A stretch of 64,000 bases of DNA, taken from Toxotes chatareus. Taxonomy: Eukaryota > Chordata > Actinopteri > Toxotidae. This document shows, piece after piece, positions 12,297-27,200 of the stretch. Below the pieces are notes generated by a model. The model was not told where the DNA came from. It saw only the letters and a program-made list of their open reading frames with translations, and searched no databases. Position numbers and translations under genes: made by a program. Position 1 is the stretch's first letter. Each line of letters opens with the position of its first letter. The stretch is taken from positions 17,655,170 through 17,719,169 of the forward strand of contig CM028888.1 of assembly GCA_016801885.1 (NCBI GenBank). Reading direction: 5' to 3'.

Positions 12297-15200
12297 GTAA
12301 GCAGCAGTGTATGTGAAATAAATCAGAGTCAGACACACAGGAGAAGATGGTGGACTGCTCACTGTGGGATAACAGTCGTACACACAAACATCCTCTTACA
12401 CAATATAAAGATGCTGTTATTGTGTCAGAAAACTGATTATTTTTAATTCAGTGTACTTATTCTATTTTATAATGGTGATGTAAACAGTATGATATGATCT
12501 AAAATAAATGTACAGGTCTAAGCAGTAGAATCTGCATTGTTCTTCTGCAGGGCTTTTATTTACCAAACTGATCACTAGATATTTCTCCATGGATAAAATT
12601 AAAAATAATTACTAACACGGTTAGGGCAGAAGAGCAGAACTGACTTGTTTGTGCAACAGCTGATTCTCTAGATAAGAAGTTATTTAAACTACATGGGGGC
12701 ACAGGAGAGTTGAAGTGTAGTTATTGTACTTTCCCACTTATCAAGATGGTCGACAGATGAAGCAGCAGTTGAAGCAGCAGCAGCTGCGACTGTGACACAC
12801 AGCTCATGGAGACAATTTAGATACTTGAAGACTCGTTCTTCTCCAAATCAGAACTCAATTGAGCCTGAACAGACAGACATGGTACAGATATTCTTAAACT
12901 GAGTGTGACCCACACTTGACAAGGACACCACTATGTCCAATGTCCATTGCAAATAAACCTCCATGAATCTGCTCAGAAACCACAGAAAAAAAGAGACTTC
13001 TCATAGCTGTCCAAGAATCATCACAAATCTAAGAGTTCCTCAGTATAAAAGCATTTGTCTATAAAGTATTCATGGTAGTCATCTGTACTTTCAAGGACAC
13101 ACTGCAAAAAGCAAATGCTAATAGCTAAATCATCATACTTTTATTAGTGCCAGTTGGCCAAAATATAAATAAATATACAAAAAAAAGGGTTTATCCTTCC
13201 AGTTTATATCCCCCAGCATTATTGGGACTTTGATTATGTACCAGATAGGCACAGAAAACAGGAGCAACAAAATCCATTAATATCCACATTTATAATGCTA
13301 CACTATAAATATCATTCATAATGCAAAAGAGGGTGAGGCTGATTTTTTTTTTTTTTTTGCTGTAATGTAGTATCAGACACTATCCTGGCATTGCTAGTTT
13401 TTGGACTTCATGGATTCAAAATGTCATGCACTCATTCACTCACTGGACATGTATCTCAGTCTAGAGAACATTAAGAGGCATGGTAACTCATACAGACAGT
13501 ACACCAAAACGAAGCTCAGACTGAAGTCAGGTCATTTTGTGCAGCGCTGTTATGGAAATCTGCATTCCCTTGGGTGGAAGTCTTTGTTCAATCATGCCCA
13601 AATGGCAAATAAGCACATATGTCAGTGGAAATCCTTCTAATTGATGCTGTTTCATCCAAATATTTGTCCCCCACGGACAAACCGCATAACAGCGAGCCCA
13701 CATGCTCAAGCAGGCTCTGCCATTTCTCAGCCAGCCAGCTGGAATGGTCATTTCTGCTCTACTGCTCGCTGCTGAACCCACGAGCAAGGCTACCAGGCTG
13801 CAGAACCACCAGGCTAAATGACCTGGACTCTGTGGGCAGCACCCAGGGAGAAGAACCAGGCACAAGATGTTAATGTCAACACATCTCCAAGGGCAAGGAG
13901 ATGGCGAGGCCATGCAGTCATGGCTTACAGTCATGATGATTTCCTCACGCTGAGAAGTGATTGACTGGACAGTCCTGTGTGGTGCAGTGAAACCAAGCAG
14001 GCTTCTGCTGGAACGGCAGCACACTAGATTATTTTGTGTTGCAGATGGATCTAAATTAATATTACTTATCAAAACAATTTGTGAAATTACAACAAGTTAG
14101 TTATACATGGGCAGATTAAGAGGATTGAAAGACCCATACTAATGGTTTAGAGTTTAATGGTTCAACCATCCACCTGAAAACAGACACACCAGTTGGGGCC
14201 CTTCTCTGTATAGCCACCATGTTCAGTCACAGTTAAGGGCTTCTGTCTGCTGAAGAACAGCACTACCAATCTTTCTCCTGTTGGCCACCCCCACCGCCCA
14301 CCGTCCTAGACAGAAACAGTCACATGAGACCGTCTCAGACAAACAGACTGGATAGAAACTGGAGAACACCATTTAATTTCATTTTCAGCTGCATCTATTA
14401 GCTCTGCCCTATGCTCTGGTGCATTGTTGTAAACGGAAACAGGGCAACTCATTCTGTTTCCCCGCCTGTGCCTGCCATGCAAACTGCTGACTCGGTGCTG
14501 TGATAATCACGTATTTGTGAGCGCTATTTGTGTGGCAGAAATGATTAATGTGGATCTCTTCACTCGGGAGGGGGTCCTTTGCCAGAGGATTGGAGACTTC
14601 ACCTGTGGGTGGTCGCTTAGATCTGGGACACAGTTAGAGCTGAGGATCTATTCCGTTTTGGAGAAAGGTCTCATCACTCTCTAGTTTTTGCACCACTGGG
14701 AGCAGCTATTTGTCTCACCAATGGCCCAAAAGCCTACTTTGCACATTGTCCCAGAGGAGCTGATTCAGCCCACACTAAAGAGGGCAAAATTTGATCTGTT
14801 ATCTTTCATATCATGCCTTACTTAATGCTATATTATATTCACTTCTGAAGTTTTTGGAAACAGTAATTCCACATCTCTTAATTAATATCACATTTAAAAG
14901 TCTTAACTAACTTACTGTATAATGATCAATTTGATCATTGTTATGGTGTAAAGAATCATCCATAAACCATTATGACAGAACAAAAGCAATTATGGAGCTT
15001 GTAATGTAAAGTGCAATGATACATGTAATTATAATTAAGAGGAAAATACAGAACAGAAAAGACTGGGCCAGATTCATACTACAATAGACTACATCATGTC
15101 TAATGTGATTATAATGTGTGTATAGAATTGTGTAATGCCAAAAAAAAAAAAAAAAAGAAAAAGTGTGCCTGTTATTGGAATAAAAGACCCGCATCCTTAA

Positions 15201-18200
15201 TGCTGAGCTGCTGCATTTTATTCCCAAGCGAGTAGTCCCTTGGGATCTGTTAATGTTTTTGGGGCAGGCTAACTAAAATTATTTTGGGTCAAAGGGGGGA
15301 TGTTTTCTCTCCAAAGATACAGACTGGGGCCAGGCCCAAAGCCGATTTTATGCTGTAGTGGACAAAACTCGCTTTAGCCAAACAAATGGTAGTTTTACTG
15401 AAGGACAGACTTTCAAAAGCATCTGTGAAGTTGCTCACAGCAACATTTTTGCCACTGAAATGAGGTTGAAAAAAACTCTCCTGGGCCAAATAGTTGCGAG
15501 TGCCAGAACCAATGCTGTTGAGCAACGCTTGAGTCTAGATTTAAAGAAATGTCTAATACTGTCGGTGTAGTGTTATGTTCTTAAAGCTGCAATCTGTGGC
15601 ACAACAACAATGATTGTCCAAAAGGGCACAAATTTTTCACTGACTGTGCCTAAATGCGTGGTTTCCCCTCAGTTTGAAGTGATCCTCTAACCCTCGAATA
15701 CAGCTGAATTTTTGCGTCAAGCAGCTAAGTTAAACGCCAACAGGCAAACTTCACCGCCATGTACACAAACAATCAGCTTAACAAAGACAAAGCAGAGGCA
15801 AAGCCTTTTGTCTACCGGCTGCACTGTGATGTGTTGTGTTCCTTGTTGTCTCTTTCAACAGAGAGTGTGACAGAAGTGAGGACAAACATCTATGTGACAA
15901 GTTTTGGCCCAGTGTCAGATACAGACATGGTGAGTCTTATTCTCTTCTCTTTTCTCCTCGCTGTAATCACCACTGTGAGTCGTCAGATCTAAGTGGGTTA
16001 TCACTTTTTATTCTGCTGTACTTGTAATTTGTTATGTTTGACAAAATACTTGAAGAACATTTGTCATTTTGGACTCTACAACCCGGGGAAATTTCTTTGT
16101 AAAATAACAGAATTTAATTTTATTTAGTCAGGTGATGGCTGACTGTCATCACGATGATGAGCCCAGCATTGTTACAGGCTGAAACTCAGGATTTCGATGA
16201 AAACTAAGAAACTATTCGTTTATTCTAAGAAACTATGCAACTGTTTCGCAGGATGGTGTACACGCAAATGCTTGTGAAGATTTGTCGTCTGTCCGTGTTT
16301 TGTACAGATCATTTTAGCACAAATCCCGAACACCTCTTCAGAAGTGTCTCTTGGAGTTCCTCATTCATTAGGCCAAAACCCAAAGTACTGCCAGATGGCT
16401 GATGTGTCTTTTTTAACGACCAGATTTGTTGACGCCATTATTACATTATTATGACTAGTAATTAAATTTTTTTATGGTCAGATGATCAGCTTAATGAGGT
16501 AAATTAAGCACAGGCTACAGGGAGGGAAAGCATGGAAAGACCAGGTGATTAGAAGTGCTGTGAATGGGCTCAAATTTGGAAAAAATAGAAACAGTAATTA
16601 ATTAATAGAAATTTTAAAAGTGTAAATGAATGTATGTATAAAATTATAACACCTTTAAAGTAGTTTATGGTAAGAAATCGCCCCACCAAGTTAGTACTGA
16701 ACACATTTTATGAGCTAGCAATCATTGCTGGTTTGTTTAGGTATTGCAGCTTCAGCACAGCTTATTCATATTCATACTTATTTTTTATACATATTTATTT
16801 GACTATTAGCACATTTTCCTCTACTTTCAACCACAATATTGACAATATTGTTTACTTAATTAGAAATAATTTGATTGGACAATTAAGGACTTAATACAAC
16901 ATCTTATTTAAACTAGAGATGGATAATAGAATCTGATTATAAAGAAAACATTACGAATGTGGTTTGCAGGCTTTAAACATTATGCCTTTCACTGTTAAGT
17001 CACTACTCAGCTAGAACAGTCAAATAACTTTAAAAAAAAAAAAAAAAAAGTAAGATATTTAAAAGCAGAAAAGCCAGCATTTTATATCATCAGGGTATTC
17101 CAACAACCAAAAACCATTTCAGTAAATGGTGTTCCAAGTCAAGGTGCTATCTTTAAATTATTTCAGAGAAATTCCATCATGAGCCTTGGATGACTTCCTT
17201 TAAACAGATGCTGGAGATGGTTCATGCTTTGTCTTGGGACCTTATGCAACATTTGACATATTTGATCATGCAGCTGTAATTGACCGTCTTGAGCACTGGG
17301 TGGTTTCTCTGGCTCAGCTCTGAGCTGGCTCGACAGCCTGTATGACGTAGCAAGATTAGTGCTTTCTGGAGAACTGAGTTGAGTTTTTTTTTTTTTTTTT
17401 TTTTTTGGGTCTCACTAGGGGGGGTTCTTCACACTGTGAGCATCAACTTCTCTGGAGCAGCTTACTTTCAGGCTGTCAGACTCAAACTTTACATAAGTCA
17501 GTGAGGATCTCATAGACTTATGTGTTACAGTGGATGGTAGATGCCAAAAGTCTTTAGAAAGAATCCCTTTTATTTCACTGTTGTTGTATTATAACAGATA
17601 TAAGAAGAAGATATGTGCAGATCACATTGCTCCCATTACCTAATCTCAATTTTAATCAGTTTAAACTTATCATAGTACTGTTGTGACCAATGTGCTTATA
17701 CTGTTTCTCAGCCATTTGCACATTCACACAGCAGGTAGCTTACATTAGTAAGCGACTGTCATCAATAAATTATGAAATGTACCTTTGCATATCAACTACA
17801 CCGAAATGCTGGAGAGCAACTGATTCAGTGCCCTGCCCCTCCCCTCAGAGCCATATACTGTAAACTCGAAATTTTTATGTTTCATATTTAGTCCTAAAGG
17901 TAGTTGATGCAGTGATAATGTGGTTTGTTTATCTTGAGAGAAATCCCCTGCTTTATCTGCCGGTGCTGCATAACACATGACATTTTTGAACTAATGCTTC
18001 TACAACTCAAAAACAAAAACCATTGGCAGGAAAGACCATTCCTGCCATTGTAAAGATACAGCATGCTGACCGCAGTAAGCTTAACTTGCTTTGAGAGAGA
18101 GAGTGTTCGCTCTCTTACTTTATCACAGTAGACAGTGCTTTATCTTTTTCAGCAGATATCACCTTTGGGGTCTCTCAGGGCTCAATTCTAGCCCCAATCT

Positions 18201-21200
18201 TTTATTCTCTTCACATGCTCCACTTGGCAACATCATGAATCAGTGGCAAACAGCACAGAGCACAGTCAGTGGCACATGCGGTGGCTGCACAGGCCACGGA
18301 AACCCACTTTTGATCGGGGCCACAGTGAGTGAGGCCACAGCAGGTGTTTTCTGTCTCCCGTCAAAGGCAAAATACCTGTTATCCACACACATTCACACCT
18401 TCATCTTGTAATCAATGGATGCACTGTAGGTGTCAAGGTTTTGACTGTTCCCAGATGTGAAAACATAGCATCAACATATTGATTTGTTTCTTTATTTCAG
18501 CATTGCTCAGTCAGTTTTAAATTAGATTTCAGGATTATACTGATCATTACCCAGGCAGGGCTCTTTTTGGCCTCAGGCTACACTGCATTTTCCAGCTCTA
18601 TATGCACATAAACAATGCATAACGGCTTCAAGCATTTCCTTTCAAGAACTTTCATGGTCTAGCCTCAAAAGATGGTCATGTTTTAGCCTTGAGGAAGCAT
18701 CACTCTCTGGAACAGATGTATCAGTTTGCAAAACTTTGCAGGTCTGTATCTATATTCCAAGCAATAAGTTTACTCTGTATTTGTCCGTTCATCATTGTGC
18801 TTACAGTGTATGGGCACAGTGCAGACAGTCTAGCCAGATATCCTAAATTTTGTGCATTTTAGTTCAATGGGCAAAATGTGTGTGATTTAGATCAACAATT
18901 ATGGAGATTCGTTGCTCCCTTTCTTACACTCTGATGTTTTCCTCGTATTAAATTCTGCCCATACAAAGGTGGAATTTGTTCGGGATTGTATTGGATTGCA
19001 GATCAGCGCTAGGAGCTCTGGGGCCTTTTAAGCCAAGGAGGGAATGAAAGGACAAGATCCACGATTATACATCATAATGAGCAAATGTGGATGGTAGGCT
19101 GGCCTAAATAAGTAGGTCTTGACTCTGGACTTTAATAATGAACGGTTTGACTTGCTGAAATTTCGAAAAGGGAGAGCACCACCCTCTGAGGGTGAGTGGC
19201 TGGGAGTATAACAAGGGCTGTGGCCTCCACTAAGCAGAGAGCTGGACCAGGTTTATAGATCAGGTAATTGTGTGGTGTGGGCAAGTCATTTTCATGATTT
19301 TTATAACTTAAATAGACTTTGAATACTCTCTTGAATTCTGGTACATGGAGCCAATGAAAGCAAATCTACAGTAGGTCAGCGTTGTGCGATAGTGTTTTCT
19401 GGTTCATGAGTTTCCAGGCTACTGAGTTCAGAATGAGTCGGATGTGTTACTTGAGTGTGGAGCGGGACAGCCTCGGAGTATTGAGCACTGCGGTAAACAG
19501 TTCTGGGAAATAAAAGCATGGAACAGTTTTCTAGGTCAGTTAAAGGAGAGGAAATGACTAATCCTGGAGGTATTTCAGAGGTGGAAAGAGAAAAAAGCTT
19601 TTTAAGATATTTCCTTGATGTGTTCACCAAAGGAAAGTTCTGTTTTGGAGACAACTCACCAGAGTTTAGAAGATTAATTTGGGGCAGCTATCTAGTCATT
19701 AAAAAAAAAAAAAAAAAAAAGTTACACAATGAACCTTGTTAACTCTTTAATAAGCTTTAAATTGATAGTGCTCCATCTCAAACTAACAAACAAGTCAATA
19801 ATGGTTTATACTCGCCAATTTTTGGCATTAATTAGTTACCTTGAAGCTGTAAAATGACATTAAGAACTGTATTTAAGGCTTGTGTTTTTATGAACGAATG
19901 GGACACATTTTAGGATTAGACATGCTGCCTTTACACTGGAGATCAGCATAAATGTTGAGGAAGCTCTAGAGGACGTGCACATACACCGGACTGTTCCAAC
20001 ATCTGTTGGGACATTTGATGGTGTAGTCAGTTAAACTCCTGAGATAGAGTATTGATTGATTGATTGATTGATTGATTGAGTTTCCAACAAGGCTAAGCTA
20101 CTAACACACTGATGTTTGCCAGATGTAATGTTCACCACATGTTCACCCATCTTGGTTTGGCATATTTCAGTACAATAGTTGTGATATTTAGTTCTGGACC
20201 AAACTGTTAGCTGACTGGCACTGCCATCCCTTCAAGTCTTCTTGCTTGCATGGACAAAAATGTGGAGCATTAAATGCTCAGAGAAACTGTTAAAACGGAA
20301 ACGTTCCTAGACAGAGTACACTCTATACCCAAGGCATCTCATAGTTTATGTTGCGTATATCCAAGGGTCCAATTACCCATCTCTCTGTAACAGTAAGTGT
20401 CCCAGAAATGTCTGCTTCTCACTCACCCTGAGGGCCAGTTGTTCAGCCTTCACTTAGACCCCAATACGCCACATCTGCCTTCAGTGTCCCACTATCACAA
20501 CAGAATGGAAGCTAACTGCACCATCGGAGTGAAACTCGAATTTTAGACCGATAACAAGGCTAACATTGTTCAGAGTCGTGTCTGACCGCAGCAGATCTCT
20601 GTACTGTGTCATACCAAGGCTCAGAATGTGGGTTGCTATCTTGATGCTGATCTCTGGTAAGTAGGTGGTTGCGTTTGTCTACCTCAAGCCTCCATCTTCT
20701 CACATACTCATGCTGATTCCACTTCTGTCTTTTGTTTCTGTCTTCCTCCCTTCCTCTCAGAAGGTCTGCGGAGTCACATCTCATCCACATGTATGCACTG
20801 TCATGGCACATTTACTTGTCTCATGGTTTGACAGGCCTGTGCCGAGGAAATGGGAAGCGTTTTAGGCTGTCACAGGTACAGTGCTGAGGCTTACTCTGAC
20901 AAAAACATCAGTGATGGCCTGATCTCAAAAGGGGATTCACAGTCTCTGGGGGCAAACATTTCTGGAATATCTGAGATTTTCAGCACACAGCTTATGCTTG
21001 AAATTCAGGGAACTCAGAACGCCAAAATACCTGAGCAGTTCAAGGTCTTCTGAACAGAACAGATGGAGGTTTGTGATACTGAAATTTGAAGGTGAACTCC
21101 TGGATCCTGCATCAGTCATGTTGTCCTTGTTCAAAGACATGCAAACCCAATTAAGCCCTTTTTCATGAGAACACAGAAATTTAAATATGTCTCCCACTGA

Positions 21201-24200
21201 AAAAAAAAAAAAAAAGAAACCTATACTCTTAAAATAGGGCTTATTTTTTCTGTCACCATACAGGTCATTATGTTCCCCGGTGTCACAGTATGATTCATGT
21301 GCAGGGTGGGAACAACTTGAAAGCAGAACCGGCACAGTCTCGTTGTGCCCTAACACCCCATATTTTGGGGGAAAATGGCAGGACACAGGTAACAGGACTT
21401 TGAAAGTCTTCGGTATCCTGCAATCACAGAAGAGTCAAACGGCAGGAGGAGCCCACGTTTTTTCAGGAACCTATTGTATCATCCCCAGTTTCAACATGTT
21501 CACTATCCGAGCATCAAGGAGATAAGCCAGTACCAATCATATCCAAGACAAACAAATTTATTAGGGTAAACAGTGGTTATACAATGGGACCTTCTTCACT
21601 GTGGCACTATGCTACAGTCCCCACACACATCTATATACTGAACTGCAACACCAAATGTGTTTTAACTGATTTGTTGTTTTGATAGATTGGGGGTTTTTAA
21701 TCAGCATAATTAAGAAACGTTTTTAATGAACATATGTACAAAGTCACAAAATGTTTATATTTAACATATCAGCAAAATGTTCACTAACAACATATTTAAT
21801 TTGTTTTCCTTGTGGACAATATTCAGTCATGGCAACTAAAGCATGAATGGTGTTTTTAATGGTTGTTTTTGCACAATTCAAAGCACAGGACTCCATATTT
21901 TCCTTTTCTTGTTATCGTTTGCTGTTAGTAGGGTTGTAAGTAAGGCTGCTCAAAGTAACATTGCTTTTTCTCTTTCTTCTTCAACATTTATGAGGACACA
22001 GCCATTTACGGTGTAAAACTTTATCGGCAATGTCAACGGACAAAATCGATCCAGGGTCCCCTGTTCACACTCAGCCCAATTAAAACGTGGTGTGTGAGTA
22101 AACACAATATACAAAATTAATGAGAACGTACCGTTTCCCAGCTTTAAGGATAAATACTGAGATGGAAAAGGTGACATGAAACCAAAAGCCATGATCTTCA
22201 GTGCAGTGCAAGAACACAGAATTTAGTGATTTGTGAATTGTTATTACATTTCCTTAAAAATGCATTTAAACACAATTTTAATAGAAGATAGGGTTACATA
22301 TGATGGAAACTGATCTTCTATACTTTGACAAAAATTTCTTTTCTCTCTCATTTCCCTCTTGAATGCGAGCCACTTGTGTTTATTTCCCTGAGAGCAGTTC
22401 AAAATAATTGTAATTGCATAATGCATCTTTGATTTTAAAAATGCATTATGTTTTTACTGGCTTAAATGAATTCATAAACATGTTTACTGCAACATTTCCT
22501 TCACTTGTTTTTTGCCATTTGATTCTAGGGCTGATTATATTTGTAGAACAAAATGTTGGCGTCTGAAGTGTGGCACAATGAAGTGCTAAAACGTGTTTAC
22601 GCCTCAGAGCTGCAGAGGCCGGAGAACACTGAAGATAATTGGAGTTGGTATGGGATTCACAGCTCATTGCAAGTCTCACACAGGTTACACTCCCAGCAGG
22701 GAAAGGTGAACGGCACACGAGAAGCGAAGCAAGAGAGAATAATTGACAACGGGAGAGCAAGAATGACTAGTAATTAAGACATTAATCAAATCTTTGACTA
22801 ATCATTACAATGCCCAGAGTGTGAAGTTCACAAGAGCCAGGTCAAATTGATGCGCTGCCTCCAGAAAGAGATCTGTATCATTACCACACCAGCTAATCAG
22901 AACGTTATCTCTGGTCTGCGGTATACTGTCAGAGCCCAGGCTTCATAACATATATCACACATAACATTTCTGCGCAATAAATTGGGGAAACAGCTCTATC
23001 GCACATCATGTCAGGGGCACTAAATCAAATCTGTCAAACCAGTCAGTTCATGTAGGCAAAGAAAATGCTTATGTCAAGCTGTAGCCAAGTGAGAACATTG
23101 GACAATAAGTTACTGTGCGGAAAACTTCAATTTCCTGGAATGAGCGACTTGTTTGGGCCGCTGTGCCTTCAGAGATGACTGTTTGTATATTTTTTTGTTA
23201 TTTTGTTTTTGTAATATTTTGGAAAAAGATTTGCAGTTTGAACCAGATAACTCAGTGAAATATGGAGATAAAACATGCACACTGACTGTAAAAGTACAGG
23301 CGAGCAAATGTCCAGAGCTGTTGAGTAAAACCAAATTAAAACTAAAATGTGATGACAATATTAAAATGTGATGTAATAACCAAATGTTTAGAATTTAATG
23401 AACTCATTAATTCAAGATAAAAGACTGCATTAATATTCTATCAGATATTAGACACAACCTTCCTGCCATTATCAGAGAACCAGACACTGTGTCATTTTTT
23501 TAGAGTCTAGACTCATTTAGCCCAGTCTACTGTACATCCCACCTCAACTGCAACCTTATCAGCCGCTCCTATCATTTCCCTCATTTCCTTTCATTCTCAT
23601 CATTTTCTCACCACAGCAACCCTGCTGCTGGCTGCTTCTCTCCACCACGCTTCTTCCACTGAGACATACACTCACATATGAGCAAAGGAGACATTTCTCT
23701 GTGTGTCTGACATGCTTCTCCTTTCTCTTGTTTTATAATCCCTATTTTTATCTTTGTGCGTTCTACTCCTGCGAAGCACTGCTGTGACAATCCTACAGTA
23801 TTTACTGAAAGTGTTCAGTAATTAACTTTGACTTGAAAACACTAGAGACCCATTTAGTTATGGCATAGAGGACAGTGATTGTGATTTCTGCATCATTATG
23901 AAACAGGTTCAGGTAAACAGAAATAGTTTTACTGGAAGAGGGACCAGGTTTATGAGAGTCAGCATACTGGATAAAAAAAAAACACAATTCTTTAAGGAGT
24001 CACACACCTCTGTTTTTCCATGTCATGCCCCTCATTCTCCCCATGGTTCTTTTCTGTCACTGGCCACTAAATGCACAAAATGCCCCCACCAAAAAAACAA
24101 AACAAAAAAATCTTTAAAGACATTGATTTTAGTTTTATAAGAGCACTGCAGTCAGTTTACACCTGGTGATTAGTCCATCGGCAAAATATTAATAGATGAA

Positions 24201-27200
24201 ATTTATAAACAAATAATCACTTAACCTGCATTAACTGATTTTTTGTTTCCTGAGGGAAATATCTGGCTCTGCAGCTACCAAATGCACCCACCATGTTCAC
24301 CAAGTATTTACTAACTATGTCTGTTAACACTGGCAGGTCGTGTGCAGAGGGTTTATCAGAGCTTTGTAGCTGCAGCAGTAGGAACTGCAGGGTCGATTGA
24401 TAATTCTCAGCAGGTTTGACACAAAGGCCCCGTCCTGTTCAGACCTGGCATTAACATGCGTCTCAGGTGATCCAGTCGCAAGTGGACAGCTCTAAGCACG
24501 TCCGTTCACACCTGGCATTAGAATGCATCTCCACGTGCGTGTCGAGTGACCACTTGTGATTGGATCCCACTTCCCCGCTCTAAGTGCAAATAAACCCTTA
24601 CATCATTTCCAACTGCTAAGACCAAGTGCTTTGTTGTTTTTAACCTCAGGAGACAACAGACCACCTCCGAATGTGGTCTGAGTGGTCTCATATCAAATGC
24701 GTCCTCGATACATCTTAGGTGCATTGACACCTATACTTAAAGCTGTCACAATACGCATAGTCTTTTGATCAGTTGTTAAACAAAAAGCAGCTTGAAAATC
24801 AATTATCAAGCAAAAAAAAAAAAGTCAGTTATCAGGTTTTGGATTTAATTACATTTAGATCATAGCAATATAATTTCAAATAGTTAAAATGGGTAAATAG
24901 GATTCTGGGTAAATCGAAATGTTTTAACAGTTGTTCAAACTGTATGTAGGAGTGTCTTGGCGACCCAGAACTGCATGACACATACAACTTATCTGCAATG
25001 TCCCACTTCTAATCCATCCAGGGACTGCTGTCATCCCCCTCTTTCTCTCTGCCCACATATCCTGCGTCTCTATCCTCTGCTTCATAATAAAGGCAAGTTG
25101 CCAAGAAAATAGCATATAGACATAGAAAAGGGATCTGTATTACATCTGTGAAGAGTGATTGTGTATTCATAAAGCTGTTAGTAACACTGTCATTCAGGTG
25201 CCACGAATGAGTTTTAAAATGTCATTTAAATTACAGTTGTTTGCTACAGTAAATCTATTCATGATCCTTGCCGCTATAAAAAAGGCATTTGAAATCCACT
25301 GTTGGGTTGAAGTTCCACTCTGTCTCCTTTGTCAAGGAGAAATCAATCACTCAGTCCCTGGAGGAACTCCAGCTGGCATTCAAACTGATTGTGCCATTTG
25401 GCCTTATGAGGAGATTGACTATGCTTCTCCACATTCCTGTCTTTCAATCTTCAAATTACTTCCCCAGTGTTTACAGGAGATTTCAGTCCAAAGGAAACAA
25501 ACAAATGATGGCATCGCCCATCTGGGCCAAGCACGCCGCTGTCTCGTTATTCATCACTGGATGTTTTACACTGATTAGGGTGAGATTTGACATCTAATAA
25601 AGAACAGGGAAGAAGGATAAAGTGCAGGACATGAGGATAACTGTGGTGATGTGGATTTAAATGGTCCAGGACAGAACAAACTTTCTGGAACTGTTGCCGA
25701 TAAGTTTTGGTAGGAGAAACACAGGGCACTGAACAATAAATCACTTTATAGTGTGTCTCCTAGTGTCTTTATGTGTGTGTTAATCATTCTGTCTTTTGTT
25801 GTCTGCACTAGGCATCTAATTGATGACCAAACTAAATCAGATAAAATTAGCAAAAATTTAGATGTGTACCTCGACAAAAACTAAGCAAGTGTTCGAGGGG
25901 AAACGTGTTTGTCACACTCGATCGTATCTGTCTGTGAAGCTCTCTGTGGGCTTTATTTAGAGCACTGTTATGAGGGCAGATGGGGCATAGTTGTTTTATG
26001 GTTTGCACTCCGTCAGGAGGTCAATTGCATCAATTAACAGACGTCCATCCTGCTCTGTTTAGAGGAGCCCAGTTGATGTTGTTGAGTGGAAGCTGTACAC
26101 CTCGCCTGCTGGGGATGATGGCTTCCTGTTGTTAAAGCCGCTGAGAAATGACTTTATCAGTTTTGTTTTTTTTTTTCGCTCAGGGAGCAGCCAGTCACAG
26201 TTGACTGGTAAGCACTGCAGCTCGTGAGCCCTTTCACCACACGAGCAAAAGCACAATGACAATTAAAGAGAAACACATTCGCTGTGCTTTTATTGATCGC
26301 CAATAATATGCATTGCTGTGCGAGATAAAGACAGCTTCCTTCTCACTCTGTTAAGACAGCTGCAGTCTTTCTGTGCTGCCGCTGTACGGAGCTGATGAGG
26401 GAAGGCTGTTGCTAGGACACCAAGTCCTACTGAATCAATAATGTGAAATAAATTCCTTTTGACTGGCTGCTTCCTGCATTCATTTTATTTTATTTAGTTT
26501 TTCACGTGTTGATGACAACACTGAAAGACTTTGTTGTATATTAATAAAACATGAAACAAGATTTTTTGCTGAAGCTTATTTGTGTCTGAAGCCACGGTTA
26601 GGCTTTCAAGTTTGAAAGAAGCACTGCATTGTTAGCACAGTAGTAATTACATGGCACTGGGATACAGAACTTTAAAAGGCACAATATATTCTACAATAGC
26701 TGGTATGCAAAGCTGTGTGTGTGCACATGTATCCTTTTTTCTGTTTGTAGTTGACAGATGGTAAAGCGTGGCACACACCTGTGTATCTTTTATCAAATAT
26801 AATGGCTGACTGAAAGCAGTTTCTCTTGTGGGTTTTTTTTCTTGTCTTGAATTAGTTGGATTTTCCTGTTTTGGACTTGGATTTTTTTTTTTCCTTTAAT
26901 CATTTTTGGGTTGATAAGTTTCGTTTTTCTTTTTATCCCATCAGACGTAGCATCTTTTTGAAAATGACCACAGTGATGGGAAAGAGGTCAATCTGTCAGC
27001 GCAAACTGTGTGTTTCATATTCACATTCATGTAACCTTCCACAGTACTAGCAGCCTGTAAAGGTTTTACACAGAGTTCAGGATTCAGTGAGCATTGTGAC
27101 TTGTGTCCCAGTAAGTCAGTCAGCCATCATTACTGTTATTAACCACCCCTGTGCTTTTCCTGCTTTGGCAAGTCAAAATGTCTGCTGGGAAAAGGTCCAA

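Noticed and set aside
13527..14072. 181-codon antisense open frame in a gabra3 intron
   Set aside because: It has no recognisable domain, signal or conserved motif; composition is scattered and it lies within an intron without splice support.
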